DNA of 64,000 bases, taken from Trichoplax adhaerens. Lineage: Eukaryota; Placozoa; Uniplacotomia; Trichoplacea; Trichoplacidae. The notes under the pieces were generated by a model. It was given only the letters and a program-made list of their open reading frames with translations, searched no databases and was not told where the DNA came from. Below, piece by piece: positions 53,519-64,000 of this stretch (position 1 is its first letter; every line of letters starts with the position of its first letter). Both the position numbers and the translations under genes were made by a program. The DNA lies in NCBI RefSeq assembly GCF_000150275.1, contig NW_002060952.1, positions 1,775,868-1,839,867 on the forward strand, given 5' to 3'.

Positions 53519-55075
53519 TATATTATAAGGAGAATAATTACCTTATTAAAGCGTTCTGCTGTGAAAGTTTAGAGCTAAGCACATCATTAACAACATGGCT
53601 TAGTCACAGAAAGTTTTCAAACTATCGTTCTAGTGATATCTCCGACAAGCCTATTTAAAGGAATAGTCAATGACGTCTGCAAATTATGACGATGATCTAC
53701 AAGGTTGGCAATCTGTCATTGGTCATAATTGTAGTAAATCTGAATATTTGTGAAGTAAAAAGCTAGATTATCACTAGTAATTAATTAATAACCGCAATAT
53801 TTTCATTATAAAGATTAACAGAAACTTTTTTAAATCTTTAACTACTACCTTCTGTGCAAGTAAACAAATTAAGAAGTACTATTTTTTGTTAGGAGTTATA
53901 TAATTAAATGTTTATCAGTTCGTGTGTTAAATTTGACTACACAAGAAGGATAAATGTAAATCAGTTTAAGACAGTTTTTTACTCTAGCTACAAAATAACA
54001 TATAAACGTATCAATATTACTAGTTTTTTGTAACGAAATATAAATAGTTGTTAGAAATATTTTTTTAACTAGGCAATCCGGCACAAGTACGTTTACTTTG
54101 CCTCATTTAATAGCTACTCAGCACAGTAATCTAGTGTTGTAAAAAATACACAGTGTAAACATAATTTATCTTTGCAATTTCATAGAATAAACTGTCCATT
54201 GAAACAGTCATTTATAAGCCGAATTCTAGGCCACTAACTTATATAGTGTACGTATATGTCTGCTTTAGGCATGGCTTTTATCTTTAACATCATACGATGT
54301 TATCATCTAACTACTTAAACGATAATAAAGACAAAAAACTAAACCATAAATAATCTACTCATTGCTTGATTAGCTGGCTCTCAAATCAGAAAACCTCTCT
54401 TTAAAGCGTAGAAAATTAGTTAAAAATGCATTTGGTCAGTGCTCAATCAAAAATAAGCCTGATTACTAGCTTAATGTTCTTACTGAATCATATTTAATTA
54501 CGCATTTCATTTACTGGTTACTACTGCGTTTAGGTAGTTACTTGCAGTAATAATGATGCTAATAAGACAGTTGTTCATTTTAAATTTCCCTTTCATATAT
54601 GGGAAAGGGCATGATCTGCGCAGATACAACATATAAGCCTGTTTTAGGCAATGGCGATTGTGCAATTTATATTAGTACAGTGCAAATAACATTTTGATGT
54701 ACATAATGTGTTACTATCGTCTCGAATTAAGAGAGAATTTTAGCTTACTGTTTTGCAAATTTGCTATATTCAACTGCAAATTATATCGAGCGGTCATTCC
54801 AGGAACATTCGTACTCAGAACAGGTCAATAGTTTAAGAAATAGATCCAATCTGCTATAGATCTTCATTAGTATATTACTTGAATTGATACTATCCACCTC
54901 CTATATCAAATAAAGGTTCAAGATAACTACATTAATACATAATTAATTTAATAATTATATGTTAGACCATAATTGAGTAATCTATTGAAAATATTGTATA
55001 TATGCAGTAGCTCGAAAGATAAGTACACTCTTAAATGATTTCATCAACCAATCACATAACATACTAAAGCAAAAT

Positions 55076-55225
55076 ATGTATGAATTAAACCTGCCAAAAT
55101 TAGTAGAAAAACTAGTTTCGAAACTAAAATATGCCCTCGATCTAGTTTCCGATACTTTGGAATATGAGAAACCAGCACTTGCTGTAACGTATTTGCTAGG
55201 ACCACATATAGAGAAGAATCTATAA
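55076..55225 (+). CDS. Small ORF, 49 aa
   Basis: An ATG-to-stop frame of 49 codons with a strongly amphipathic, Leu/Lys/Glu-rich pattern (MYELNLPKLVEKLVSKLKYA, then LDLVSDTLEYEKPALAVTYL). The second half contains a GCT|GTAACG donor-like site, so it may also be a first exon. No family recognised; chance cannot be excluded at this length. Confidence 0.3.
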   Translation: MYELNLPKLVEKLVSKLKYALDLVSDTLEYEKPALAVTYLLGPHIEKNL

Positions 55226-56288
55226 AAATTTACGAGGAAAATTCAGATACAACTAGCTTATATATATTGCTGATATACATAGTTAACAAAGCGTAAATAA
55301 TTACTTTATTATAACATATAATGGTTTACGGCAGGAAGTAATTCCATTGTTGGATCCTTTATAATATCTGCAGTCAAAAGAGTAACTTGATACCATATAA
55401 AGTGAAATCCTATTCTCTTACTCCCTTCAGATACAGTAATATTCTGTAGGCGATATTCTTTTACAAGTTCAGATGAGCTTGCTCTTTATACCATATATGT
55501 AAGTCCCGTTTAAAATATACTCTAGCATGTTTACAAAGAATCTACAGTGTCAATGTGTGGGATATTCTTTGACATAGCTCTTTTAGGATTTAAATATTTC
55601 TACCATTGACTGTATTGAGTCAAATAATAGAAAATTACAATCTCTATATAGGTATACTATACGGTACCTATTAGAATTCAGCATGCACATAATCTTTTAA
55701 CTAAAGAGCATATTTCTACAATTTGCTCTAAATAGCAATAATAGACAAGATAATGACATTCACTACGAGATACCGTCTTACTACTAAGTAAATTGCTATC
55801 TAAAATGTTTAAAATAAAGATTCTACGTCTATATCAAAGTACAGTAGATACAATGGCAAGATTCATATTTCAAAGAAGTTAAACATATTTAATCTCTTTA
55901 AGGGAAACATACTTGGAAAGTAGGTACGCAATAGGGAATCGTCAAAGTAATAAAATAAAAACTATAATTTCTTATTAACTTCTTTTTATTACATAAGTTC
56001 TTCTGAGAGCAACCATGGATCATCTAGCTACAATAACGCGATCTAGATTATTACAGTAACATTCACAATCTATATTAAATTAATGCAGAACGATTTTTCC
56101 TCTATACAATCATATCTTGTCAGTTAAGTCTCATGATTAGATCTAATCTACCATCGTGCCATCAATTCATAATTCAATCTTCTAAGTAATATATCACAAT
56201 GCAAATTTTACAATTCTTACATGTTCAGCGCTATCTATTTATGTCTTACAATTTCAATATAAATATCTCAATGGAATTGCTAGTACAT

Positions 56289-56319
56289 TACAGTACAGTA
56301 CAGTACTGTACACAGTACA
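56289..56319. repeat. GTACAGT palindromic repeat run
   Basis: acagtacagtacagtactgtacacagtac, the same self-complementary motif seen at five other intergenic positions. It is followed by a short direct repeat, tataaagttactgaacctctg, at about 56325 and 56363. Confidence 0.75.
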
Positions 56320-57426
56320 CGATATAAAGTTACTGAACCTCTGACAGGTCTACACGGTACGGTATAAAGTTACTGAACCTCTGTTAAATGAGCACATTAT
56401 CGTAAACCGTCAGTAAAGCGACGGGAGTTTGCACTAGTAAATCTTAATCTTAGCAAAATCTGGGACTACACCACAAGATGCTGCAAATTTCAATCATAAG
56501 AATTGTGTATTGAACAGCGTACTTGATAATAATTTCTTATGTTGCAAGTTTAACAATCGCTAATGTCATAATGCCTGTAGATTGCAATTTGACTGTAACT
56601 TTTAAAAATATTCCGTCCTTCGACAGCTGTTCATAGTACTATACAAGATGATATCCAGGTTGAGTTGGTTACGGATCAATGGTAGCATGCTCGTAGCTAG
56701 GAGTGCTGAGTGTTAGCTTGAATACAAAGACTGCTACCGATGATTTGTTAAAATTATAACACATTGCACCTTGAACTTGCAAAGACTGTAAACTTCTGAA
56801 TATATCTTAACCAAGGTTGTCTTATCCTAAATAATTAATAATCTTTGACTTTATTAATCTATTTGTGCTATCCACACTATCAATAGATACTGCAGATTGG
56901 TATTCCTTTTAGTGAAAATTACTTCCAAATACGAGAATGTAAATCATTGCGTTATATAAAGCCTAAATTAACATTTCATATAAATTGCTATAATAGAGGA
57001 TGAAATATTTTAAACTGATTGGAAACGCCTACGATCATTGGTGCTGAGATTAATCATACGATATATAATTTAATCAACTTACTTAACTAGCTCGAGCATC
57101 AGTTATTCAATTAATTATGCTTTACTTAGCTAAGCTATAGAAGAGTATGAGTTCTTTCTGAATAAAACAAATTTTAATAAATAGATCGTATAGTAATTAG
57201 AAATTCAACTTGATTCATGATGATAATAGGAAATAATTATGCAATGTGTACTAAAAAGTCAATGATATAAAGAATATAGATTAGTAGTAATCAGTCTATT
57301 TATTAGTTACGATGTTTACTTCTTCAGTGAGAACGTTCTCAGAATTGGAGATTAATAAACAGCTAGAGGAAAAATAAATCGTTTTAATTAATCAATATTT
57401 TCCGAAGTGGCCCTTGTACTTTACAG

Positions 57427-57569
57427 GATAAATTTCGGTGGTATTTTCGTGGACTTTGTATGAAAATACAAAAACAGCAAACATGCCTCTCGTATCGTCC
57501 ATGTCACAAGCTCAATCGAGAAAGAAAGATATTTCTTTATTATGAGAAAGTATCCTCACTGGAGTTAAA
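57427..57569 (+). CDS. Exon-like segment of unknown gene
   Basis: Preceded by a tgtactttacag acceptor and ending TTA AA|GTAAGA, a strong donor. The 47 intervening codons are open (DKFRWYFRGLCMKIQKQQTC, then LSYRPCHKLNRERKIFLYYE). An ATG frame just upstream (57311-57376, MFTSSVRTFSELEINKQLEE) and a SAM-domain-like stretch downstream (about 57950-58018, VKNNKVDGMILKKLTT, with one stop before it) share the strand. They may be parts of one decayed or intron-rich gene, but the phases were not joined. Confidence 0.35.
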
Positions 57570-58818
57570 GTAAGATGAAGTATGCTAACATATCTCTTAC
57601 TTTGATAGAAATAAAGTTAACGCTGCTGCTGTAAAATTGATATGCGATGAATAAGAAATGAGAAATTATAATACCTAATAAAAAGAAGTTGATAGCTCCT
57701 TCAAATCAATCGATATTAGCTTTCGTTGGAGGCCTAAAATATTCATCTCAATGATAGCTAAATCATTGGTAATTATTCATAAAATAACCCTAAGAAGAGT
57801 CTCGTGTAAGTAAATAACCTTTGGAGAAAGGGTAGACGATGTCAGGAATATTAATAAAATTGAACAATAAATCGATACGATGTTTGATTTTCTTTACTAT
57901 TTTATTGTTTCGATATAGTCTCGGTAAGGAACGAATTGACAGCCGGTAGACTATTATAGCCAGAGTGAAGAATAATAAAGTTGATGGAATGATATTAAAG
58001 AAGTTGACTACCCGAAAATATTGAAAAGTTTGTGAGATAATATAAACCTTTACTCATCATAACCTTTTATCATAAAATATTGAGATATAAAAGCGTGACC
58101 CATAAAGCTAATATCATTCCATTCAATTTTACAGCATAATAAGTGTCATCAATTCAAGTAAAATTAGTGATATCATGGGGTACCAAGATAATTGTAAGAT
58201 TGAGTAAATACGAATGGCAATGGATATAATAGTAATGATTATGCTAAATAGGGAGGCCAGTGTACAGAATTATATTTACCCGTGACTATATTATATGGCA
58301 TTGCATACTGATAGGATAGAACCACTAACTGTTCAAACATCCATACATAATAATTAATATAATATTTGACATCAATTATATCGAAAAAAAATTTATTCAA
58401 GGCAAGGCATGTTAAAAGATGAAAATTCCAGTAAATAGTGTAAAGTCAACTGGGTAGATTGCATGCTTTGTTATTTTAACATGAAAGGCCTGACAGCTAT
58501 TTACCAAAATAATCTAGATGCTAGAATTTAAGTAAATTTTTCGTTCTATTTTTAAGTAGTTTCTCGTAGATTTACCTTCAGAAGATTCTGAAACTGTTTT
58601 GAATAATATTAGAGAGCCTTAAAATAATATTTAGCTGATATTTCAATCGTAAATACCATTGATTACAGTAGCATTGTCCGTTTTAAAGCCTATTTCGACA
58701 ATTTTAGTACTCTTTTTTGTTACTTTCCGGCGATTTTTTTTTGCACATCTTATTAACTTCATCAGATGGTCACTCTGAGTTCTTTATTTGTTCAAGTCGG
58801 TCTACAAAATTTTTGAAA

Positions 58819-59967
58819 ATGTCTTCTCTAGGAGCCATTAGAATATTTCTAAGTGTTGTTTATATTGGCTTAATGGTCGTCTCCATTCCTGGCAATTCAT
58901 TGATTTTATGGATTACAAGCCATCACCGACATCTCCAGGCATCGACTAACTTGCTAGTTTGCAATTTAGCCTTGGCTAGCATCTTGGTTGGGATCTTACG
59001 CTTACCGTTTATTATATTTGAGCTATTAAATTCTGATATTAGTTATCCATTTACTCAATCTATGTGTCAATTTCAAGCGCTTATATCTACAGCAAGTATC
59101 ATGTGTATATCTATTACCTTAACAACGATATGTATTGATCGCTACATTGTTATCGTTCATCCTCTAAAATTCGGATGGAAATTAAGTAAAAAGAAAACTT
59201 ATATCGCTATTGCGATGAGTTGGATTATTTCCCTGATCTTTTTTGCACCATATACAAGCTTTAATATTCTTTATCAGCCCAATATCACGATATATTGCTT
59301 ACCATTTTGGCCTGAAACACCATACGATATCAATTTTACCCGCATTTTAAGCAACGGTCATGAAAATTTTATAAGGCTTGAGTTATCGAAATTTTTTGTA
59401 TGGCTTCTGTTTAATTTATTGGTTTTTCTTGTCCCCTCAATAATTATGTTAACATTATATTTAAAAACCATACTTAAATTATGGTATAATACAAGTCCAA
59501 GTGATTTAAGACATAGTGATAGACGTTATCTTGATGAAATACATCGCCTTAAACAAAAACAGCATGCAGTAAAAATAGTTATTACGTGCTGTGTTGCATT
59601 CATCATCTTGAATTCCCCATATTATATTGTTACTATGCTTCTTGATTTTCAACTTTTATATATATCTAGAGTGTCACAAAGCATCCTGTTCGATGTTTTA
59701 AAAACTATAAACTATTTATCTATAGCTTACAATCCTATCATTTATGGCTACTTTAATCCTAGCTTTCGTAAGCATGCACCAAAATGGCTCTCTTGCATCA
59801 GGATTAAACAACGCTTTCAAATTCTACGTCGAAACCAAGAAGTAACATTTCATAGCACATTAAAAACTGAGCAAGCTAAGTTAGGTTTAATTGATATTTC
59901 CAATACGAAATCTGAACATGATACTAGTAAACCATGCCTATATCATTTAAATGATACAATCCAGTGA
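58819..59967 (+). CDS. Class A (rhodopsin-like) GPCR, 382 aa, intronless
   Basis: Seven-helix receptor, paralogue of the one at 52460. The frame is open 34 codons further upstream, but the ATG at 58819 (MSSLGAIRIF) aligns with the other receptor's start and is preferred. Landmarks: GN at 25-26 (TM1); NLALASI in TM2, so position 2.50 is Ser54 rather than Asp; Cys83 and Cys160 for the loop disulphide, the latter in YCLPFWP; DRY at 107-109; NSPYY in TM6 with Pro267 but no CWxP tryptophan; intact NPIIY at 305-309; helix 8 FNPSFRKHAP; a long basic then Ser/Thr-rich tail of about 60 residues. Ligand unknown. The pair sits about 5.3 kb apart in the same orientation, consistent with local duplication followed by considerable divergence. 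Confidence 0.95.
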   Translation: MSSLGAIRIFLSVVYIGLMVVSIPGNSLILWITSHHRHLQASTNLLVCNLALASILVGILRLPFIIFELLNSDISYPFTQSMCQFQALISTASIMCISITLTTICIDRYIVIVHPLKFGWKLSKKKTYIAIAMSWIISLIFFAPYTSFNILYQPNITIYCLPFWPETPYDINFTRILSNGHENFIRLELSKFFVWLLFNLLVFLVPSIIMLTLYLKTILKLWYNTSPSDLRHSDRRYLDEIHRLKQKQHAVKIVITCCVAFIILNSPYYIVTMLLDFQLLYISRVSQSILFDVLKTINYLSIAYNPIIYGYFNPSFRKHAPKWLSCIRIKQRFQILRRNQEVTFHSTLKTEQAKLGLIDISNTKSEHDTSKPCLYHLNDTIQ

Positions 59968-60828
59968 GCAACATATCTTATCATTTTTTTCTTTACTTCA
60001 TCTAATTGTACACTATATTAGCAATAAATCTCAGTATCATATCAAATCTAAATATCCTACCATACTGAATGTAATCGATCTATCAGAGATTATTGTTTTT
60101 GTATTATCTTGATAGTCAGATAAAAGCGAGTTTACGCTATTGTAACACAATTTTTGGATCATCACAAAGTCAGCTATGGTATTAAATGCTATGATCATTC
60201 AAAATCTTAGCAAATTGTTATCATTGTTTACCTATCGCTCAGTGTTTTTAAGAAAAGTAACAACTATTTTATAATATTTGCTTGCGGATCAGCTATTTAA
60301 TCTAGCCAAATTTGTTATAAGCATCCCCACATTATTACTTATCAATTCTCTAATACGGTTACTATTCCAAGTTTTAAATGTTGAAAGTGCAATTTATACC
60401 TGTATATCTTCTCTTACGTAGACATACCATTAAATCTAAATTGATGGCCTAGTAAAATATCTATCGATATCAGCAATAAAATTTAATCTGAAATCGATCT
60501 TCAAGTTTACTTTAATCATTCGATTCATGCAAAACAGATCTAACGCTGTATCATCTTACTGGCTGAAACATTTTTAGCTAGTCATGGTAAGAAACTTTGA
60601 AAATATTACAGGAAGTAACTTTAAATATAAACTTTGCTCATAAATAACAGAATGTTGATTTTAACTTCATCAATTCTGTAGCTGCTTTGCAATTAGAGGC
60701 AATTGATCTGTTGTAAATGTGCTAATGTTATGAACATTTATAGAAGAATGTTTTCGATCTACCTGAAAGCAATAGGGACAAGCACGCATATAGATATTGC
60801 AATATTAAACGATGTTGAAAGCAATAGT
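59968..60828. other. Intergenic downstream of the second GPCR
   Basis: AT-rich, no supportable gene. Open frames of 30-60 codons have no recognisable content. Confidence 0.4.
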
Positions 60829-61034
60829 AATATTGGGGTACAGATGTGCTACAGCTATCACTTGTATTGGGTAATCCTTTCGCCATCGTAACCAGTGCTT
60901 ATGTACAGAGTGTAATGATAATACCTTTAAACTCTATAACTGCTTTATTGATACAGTTATTTGTAACTAGAAAACGATGCCAAAGGTACTCCCAAAATTT
61001 TATACCATCTTATCGCCCACAACATCTATTCTGA
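60829..61034 (+). pseudogene. Possible GPCR TM7/tail fragment (LGR-like)
   Basis: A frame bounded by stops reads VMIIPLNSITALLIQLFVT followed by a basic RKRCQRYSQNF segment and ends at TGA. The order P-L-N-S, hydrophobic run, then a Thr-Arg-Lys-rich cytoplasmic start resembles TM7 of leucine-rich-repeat GPCRs (PLNSxxNPxLYTxxT), but the NP and Tyr are missing. No upstream exon was found. It may be a decayed fragment or coincidence. Confidence 0.25.
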
Positions 61035-61286
61035 TTGAATTTTAATAGAAGAGGCATAAAACTCACTCTAAATATAGTATGTCTTAATATATAACTGCTT
61101 ACCGACGTCAAAACAATGCCAAATATTTGAATTCTGACATCTATACAACGTACAAATTCGTTGTTTCTTTATCACTTTTAATCTCCATTAAATTTTAAAG
61201 GCCATCTAAATTGTTATTAATTATTTATGATAATTTCATAGTGTATAATATCCAGAGTAAAATTAATTGAGGATGAGTGAAGCAGG

Positions 61287-61348
61287 ATGTTACGATCAGA
61301 TATCACACAGTTTATTATAGATCGACGTGAAATTGTTCTAGAAGTAAG
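61287..61348 (+). CDS. Candidate first exon of an unknown gene
   Basis: ATG followed by 20 codons with coding-like composition (MLRSDITQFIIDRREIVLEV) and a phase-2 GTAAAT donor at 61349. A short upstream ATG frame (61273, ending 61320) overlaps it. The next exon was not found. An open stretch at about 61909-62092 on the same strand is in the wrong phase to join directly. Confidence 0.3.
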
Positions 61349-62719
61349 GTAAATTTTAGCTTGGTTAGGAATAAGCTATTAATAAAATAATATCTTTGTA
61401 TATCTTATTCCTAAAATATAGAAGTAACATGGCTAATTGAACATAAAACCACTGGCAGAAAATTTAGTTTTAGGTATTAAATGCGACATAGTTAAATACT
61501 CAATCATATCGACTGATCCTACATGATATCGATAGTGATAAATGTTATTGTGAAATTATTTTATAAAAGATGCGATTGTCTAACATCAGTATATTTTCCT
61601 AAGTAAGGAGTCTAGACTTAATTATTATTTGATGAATAATATTATTATGCATGTGCATCCCAAACTAGAATCGATCTTCTGGTAAATTGAATATGATAAA
61701 ACAAAACGCGGACATTTTACCTTAGCCAACAGTTTTGCTATCTTTCTCAATTCCAGAGAATTGAAATTTTGAACTTGACTGAATAAACTATTTATGTTTT
61801 ATGACTATTGACTACCGCAGCAATCATGAGCTATAGGCATAACGTAAATACCAGTGTCTGTAATTATAAGAATCTTATTAAAGTTAATTCAAGGATGCTA
61901 TAATACATAGAAATAAGACTAATCGGTGAACCAGACATTGCAAAAACCAACGCTATTTTGACAATTACTACTTCTGGCATAATTTCCAGTAATAGAAATA
62001 CGTGTAATGATTCATTCCGAAAATACAATTGTTCTTTGCTTACTAACCTCATCTACGATAGCATTTCCGCCCCTTCGGTTATTAAAAATTAAAATAGTAT
62101 CTACTGCGTAATATTATCGTAAAGTAATGATATATTATGTCTACGATCATACGAATAATACTGCTTTATTCTAATAATACGGTATTGTAAAAGACCGTAT
62201 TTATGCCGTTATGGCATATAGTTTTTTGTATTACTATCATATGTAATATTTCGGATATAATCGACATTATTGTCTGTTTTGTTATGTAATGATAACTCGC
62301 TCTATATAGATACAAAGCAATAAAATCCGACATTATATCTGATAAATATTTATATTAAAATAATGACGATAGTATCACCGTAATCAATATCGTTCATGAT
62401 TGTTTCTTATAGATTATTCTTTAAAGATAGTCCTGTTACCATTTAACTGATTTCGCGTGAACATTGTTGTTAATTGCTAGAGCCTTTCTTAATAAGTCTG
62501 TATAATTGATTATTTCTCGCGTATCGGATTACTGCCATAGAGCTATCGATTAAAATTTCATATCTGAATACGCCAGATTTATATTGTTGAATTGCACATA
62601 CTTTATTCTTGTAACCCCACCTTCACAATTACGATTAGTATTATGAAGCAAGTAACTGTCAATTTTGGATTTACCAGTATTTGATATTATGTATATGAAC
62701 GTAACCGTATGCGAAGTCG
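61349..62719. other. Intergenic, no gene seen
   Basis: AT-rich sequence with open stretches on both strands around 61864-62092 but no recognisable protein. Confidence 0.35.
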
Positions 62720-62757
62720 GTCATTTTGCAAACTGCCCGGGCACTTTGCAAAATGAC
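62720..62757. repeat. GC-rich 38-base palindrome with a partial direct copy
   Basis: gtcattttgcaaactgcccgggc reads back on the other strand as the right half with one mismatched pair, centred on CCCGGG. A direct partial copy, cattttgcaaactgccc, lies at 62770-62786. Its composition is unlike the surroundings. Such paired motifs are typical of transposon ends, so this may be joined termini or a footprint of a deleted element. Confidence 0.75.
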
Positions 62758-62786
62758 AATACGGACGGACATTTTGCAAACTGCCC

Positions 62787-64000
62787 AAAGCTAGAATTAA
62801 TTGGTTCGGTAGATGATGTTGTTAATAGAGATTATTTGAAAATGACGGAAATAAACAAAGTCGTTGGATGAATGATTTGTAGTAATTTAAAAATGAAATT
62901 GAGCACGATAACATCAGCGTCAATCCGTTCACTTCCTAAAGACTGTAATAGGGCATTTGTTACATTCGTTTACATAACTACAATCCCAAGATAAATTTGG
63001 GCTAGTTACCTTACAATTGTTGATCATATTGGTGCCGAGACGACTGACAGAAAATTTTACGTCAATATACTTGATAAATCATCGAACTCCAAACAGAATT
63101 ATCTCTACCTTCATTACTATTATATATTCAAGAGGAGGATTGTTATCTAAATGAATTCAAAACAGTTAGCTAGCACGTATAAATAGGGTTAAATTTACAT
63201 TTACTATGTAGAGCTAGAATTGACCTGTAAATTCGATAGCAGACTCATTAATTACCAGCTTTAAAAGAATTTACATCGTCATGAAATACCACGAGAACCT
63301 AATACTACCAGCAAATCGTATGATATTCTATATCGTATGAACTTTTTAAATGCCCATGTGACAAAGTGATCTTCAAAACAATAAATCAAGAACTACAGTT
63401 TCTTGCAAATTTCACTTTATTACAGAAGTTAGGTTCGTCTAACTACCAAGGACTATCTGACTATCTGACAATCTACTTATTACAGCAAAATTCACGATTT
63501 ATATAGCGAACCAGAATGTGACCTCTAGAATTCTAAGGCGCAAATATTCCAAGTAAAAATTCTATAAAGTTATGCAACTCTTTTTAAATTACTTCTGTAT
63601 GGTATTTACGCATCGTAGGACATTAACATATAAGAATGAATGATGTATAAAGACGCAGAATAGTTTAAAGCTATTACCAGAGAGAAAGTAAGTTGATTTA
63701 AAACTGAAATCGCTATCGCCCGCAATAAAGTCTTGATTCACTCTAATAATATGAAAATCGAACATAATGGAGCACATATCTGGCTTTCTATTTTTAAATG
63801 TTGGGCTACCCCTACAGCTTGCAAATATTTTGCGTTTTTACAATAATTATTAAAATATTCTAAGATTGACTGAATGGATACAGTAGAAAAGAGTATATCT
63901 ACAGTACCTTCAATTGATATTATCATGCATCAGATTTAATGTTCCATATACTTTTGCTCGTTAGGAGATCTAGTATCTAATATGAAGTAACCACCAAAGT
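62787..64000. other. Right end of window, no gene seen
   Basis: Short coding-like pieces follow the palindrome (for example KLELIGSVDDVVNRDYLKMT at 62789-62850, and about 33 codons at 63267-63369), but no family, splice partners or start could be supported. Confidence 0.35.

Larger units (their letters stand above)
53519..58818. other. Region between the two GPCR genes
   Basis: No complete gene. Contains two very short frames with plausible composition (53669-53752, 27 aa, acidic; 54611-54697, 28 aa), the small ORF at 55076, a GTACAGT run at 56289 and a cluster of exon-like pieces at 57311-58022, the better ones listed separately. The rest is AT-rich with nothing recognisable. Confidence 0.4.

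Overview
The window is animal nuclear DNA: very AT-rich, with intron-rich housekeeping genes built from short exons and GT-AG introns (about 80-500 bases), single-exon receptor genes, and long gene-poor stretches. The gene set is a DIMT1 rRNA dimethylase, an ALG6 glucosyltransferase, a membrane guanylyl cyclase, two class A GPCR paralogues and a kinesin-light-chain-like TPR protein. This is metazoan, and the compact style with lineage-specific GPCRs and TPR arrays fits a placozoan (Trichoplax/Hoilungia type). The placozoan assignment is inference. No prokaryotic, organellar, CRISPR or rRNA/tRNA feature was found.

Layout. 1-1807: a 340-base tandem duplication, each copy carrying a long hairpin. 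1808-4627: complete 12-exon DIMT1 (+), reconstructed by hand with all phases consistent. 4628 to about 27400: a 22.8 kb stretch with no supportable gene but with diverged local duplications (17.34-18.05 kb, 25.64-26.05 kb, a pair at 10.7/13.5 kb). About 27619-33496: receptor guanylyl cyclase (+), 20 exons recognised and 5' end unresolved. 34148-37557: two copies of a 1.0-1.1 kb block flanking an unidentified 99-codon ORF. The distal copy carries a relic of the last codons of ALG6. 37513-40799: complete 11-exon ALG6 (-). 40.8-42.1 kb: GTACAGT-type palindromic repeats and an alternating long/short minisatellite. 42883-46602: intronless 1239-aa TPR protein (+) whose repeat array runs on, frameshifted and decayed, past the stop. 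47.5-52.4 kb: mostly non-coding, with a convincing orphan terminal exon at 50335-50467. 52460-53518 and 58819-59967: two intronless GPCRs (+), paralogous to each other. 60-64 kb: scattered exon-like pieces and a 38-base GC-rich palindrome.

The identified genes do not form one pathway. DIMT1 acts in 18S rRNA maturation, ALG6 in ER N-glycan precursor assembly, and the cyclase and GPCRs in cell-surface signalling. The most distinctive items are the cyclase, whose visible ectodomain is cysteine-rich rather than the usual natriuretic-peptide-receptor fold; the GPCR pair, both lacking the conserved TM2 aspartate; and the local duplication and decay seen in the ALG6 flank and the TPR tail. No obviously new multi-gene system was found. 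Exon coordinates were read by eye from splice motifs, frame continuity and remembered family conservation, not by alignment software.
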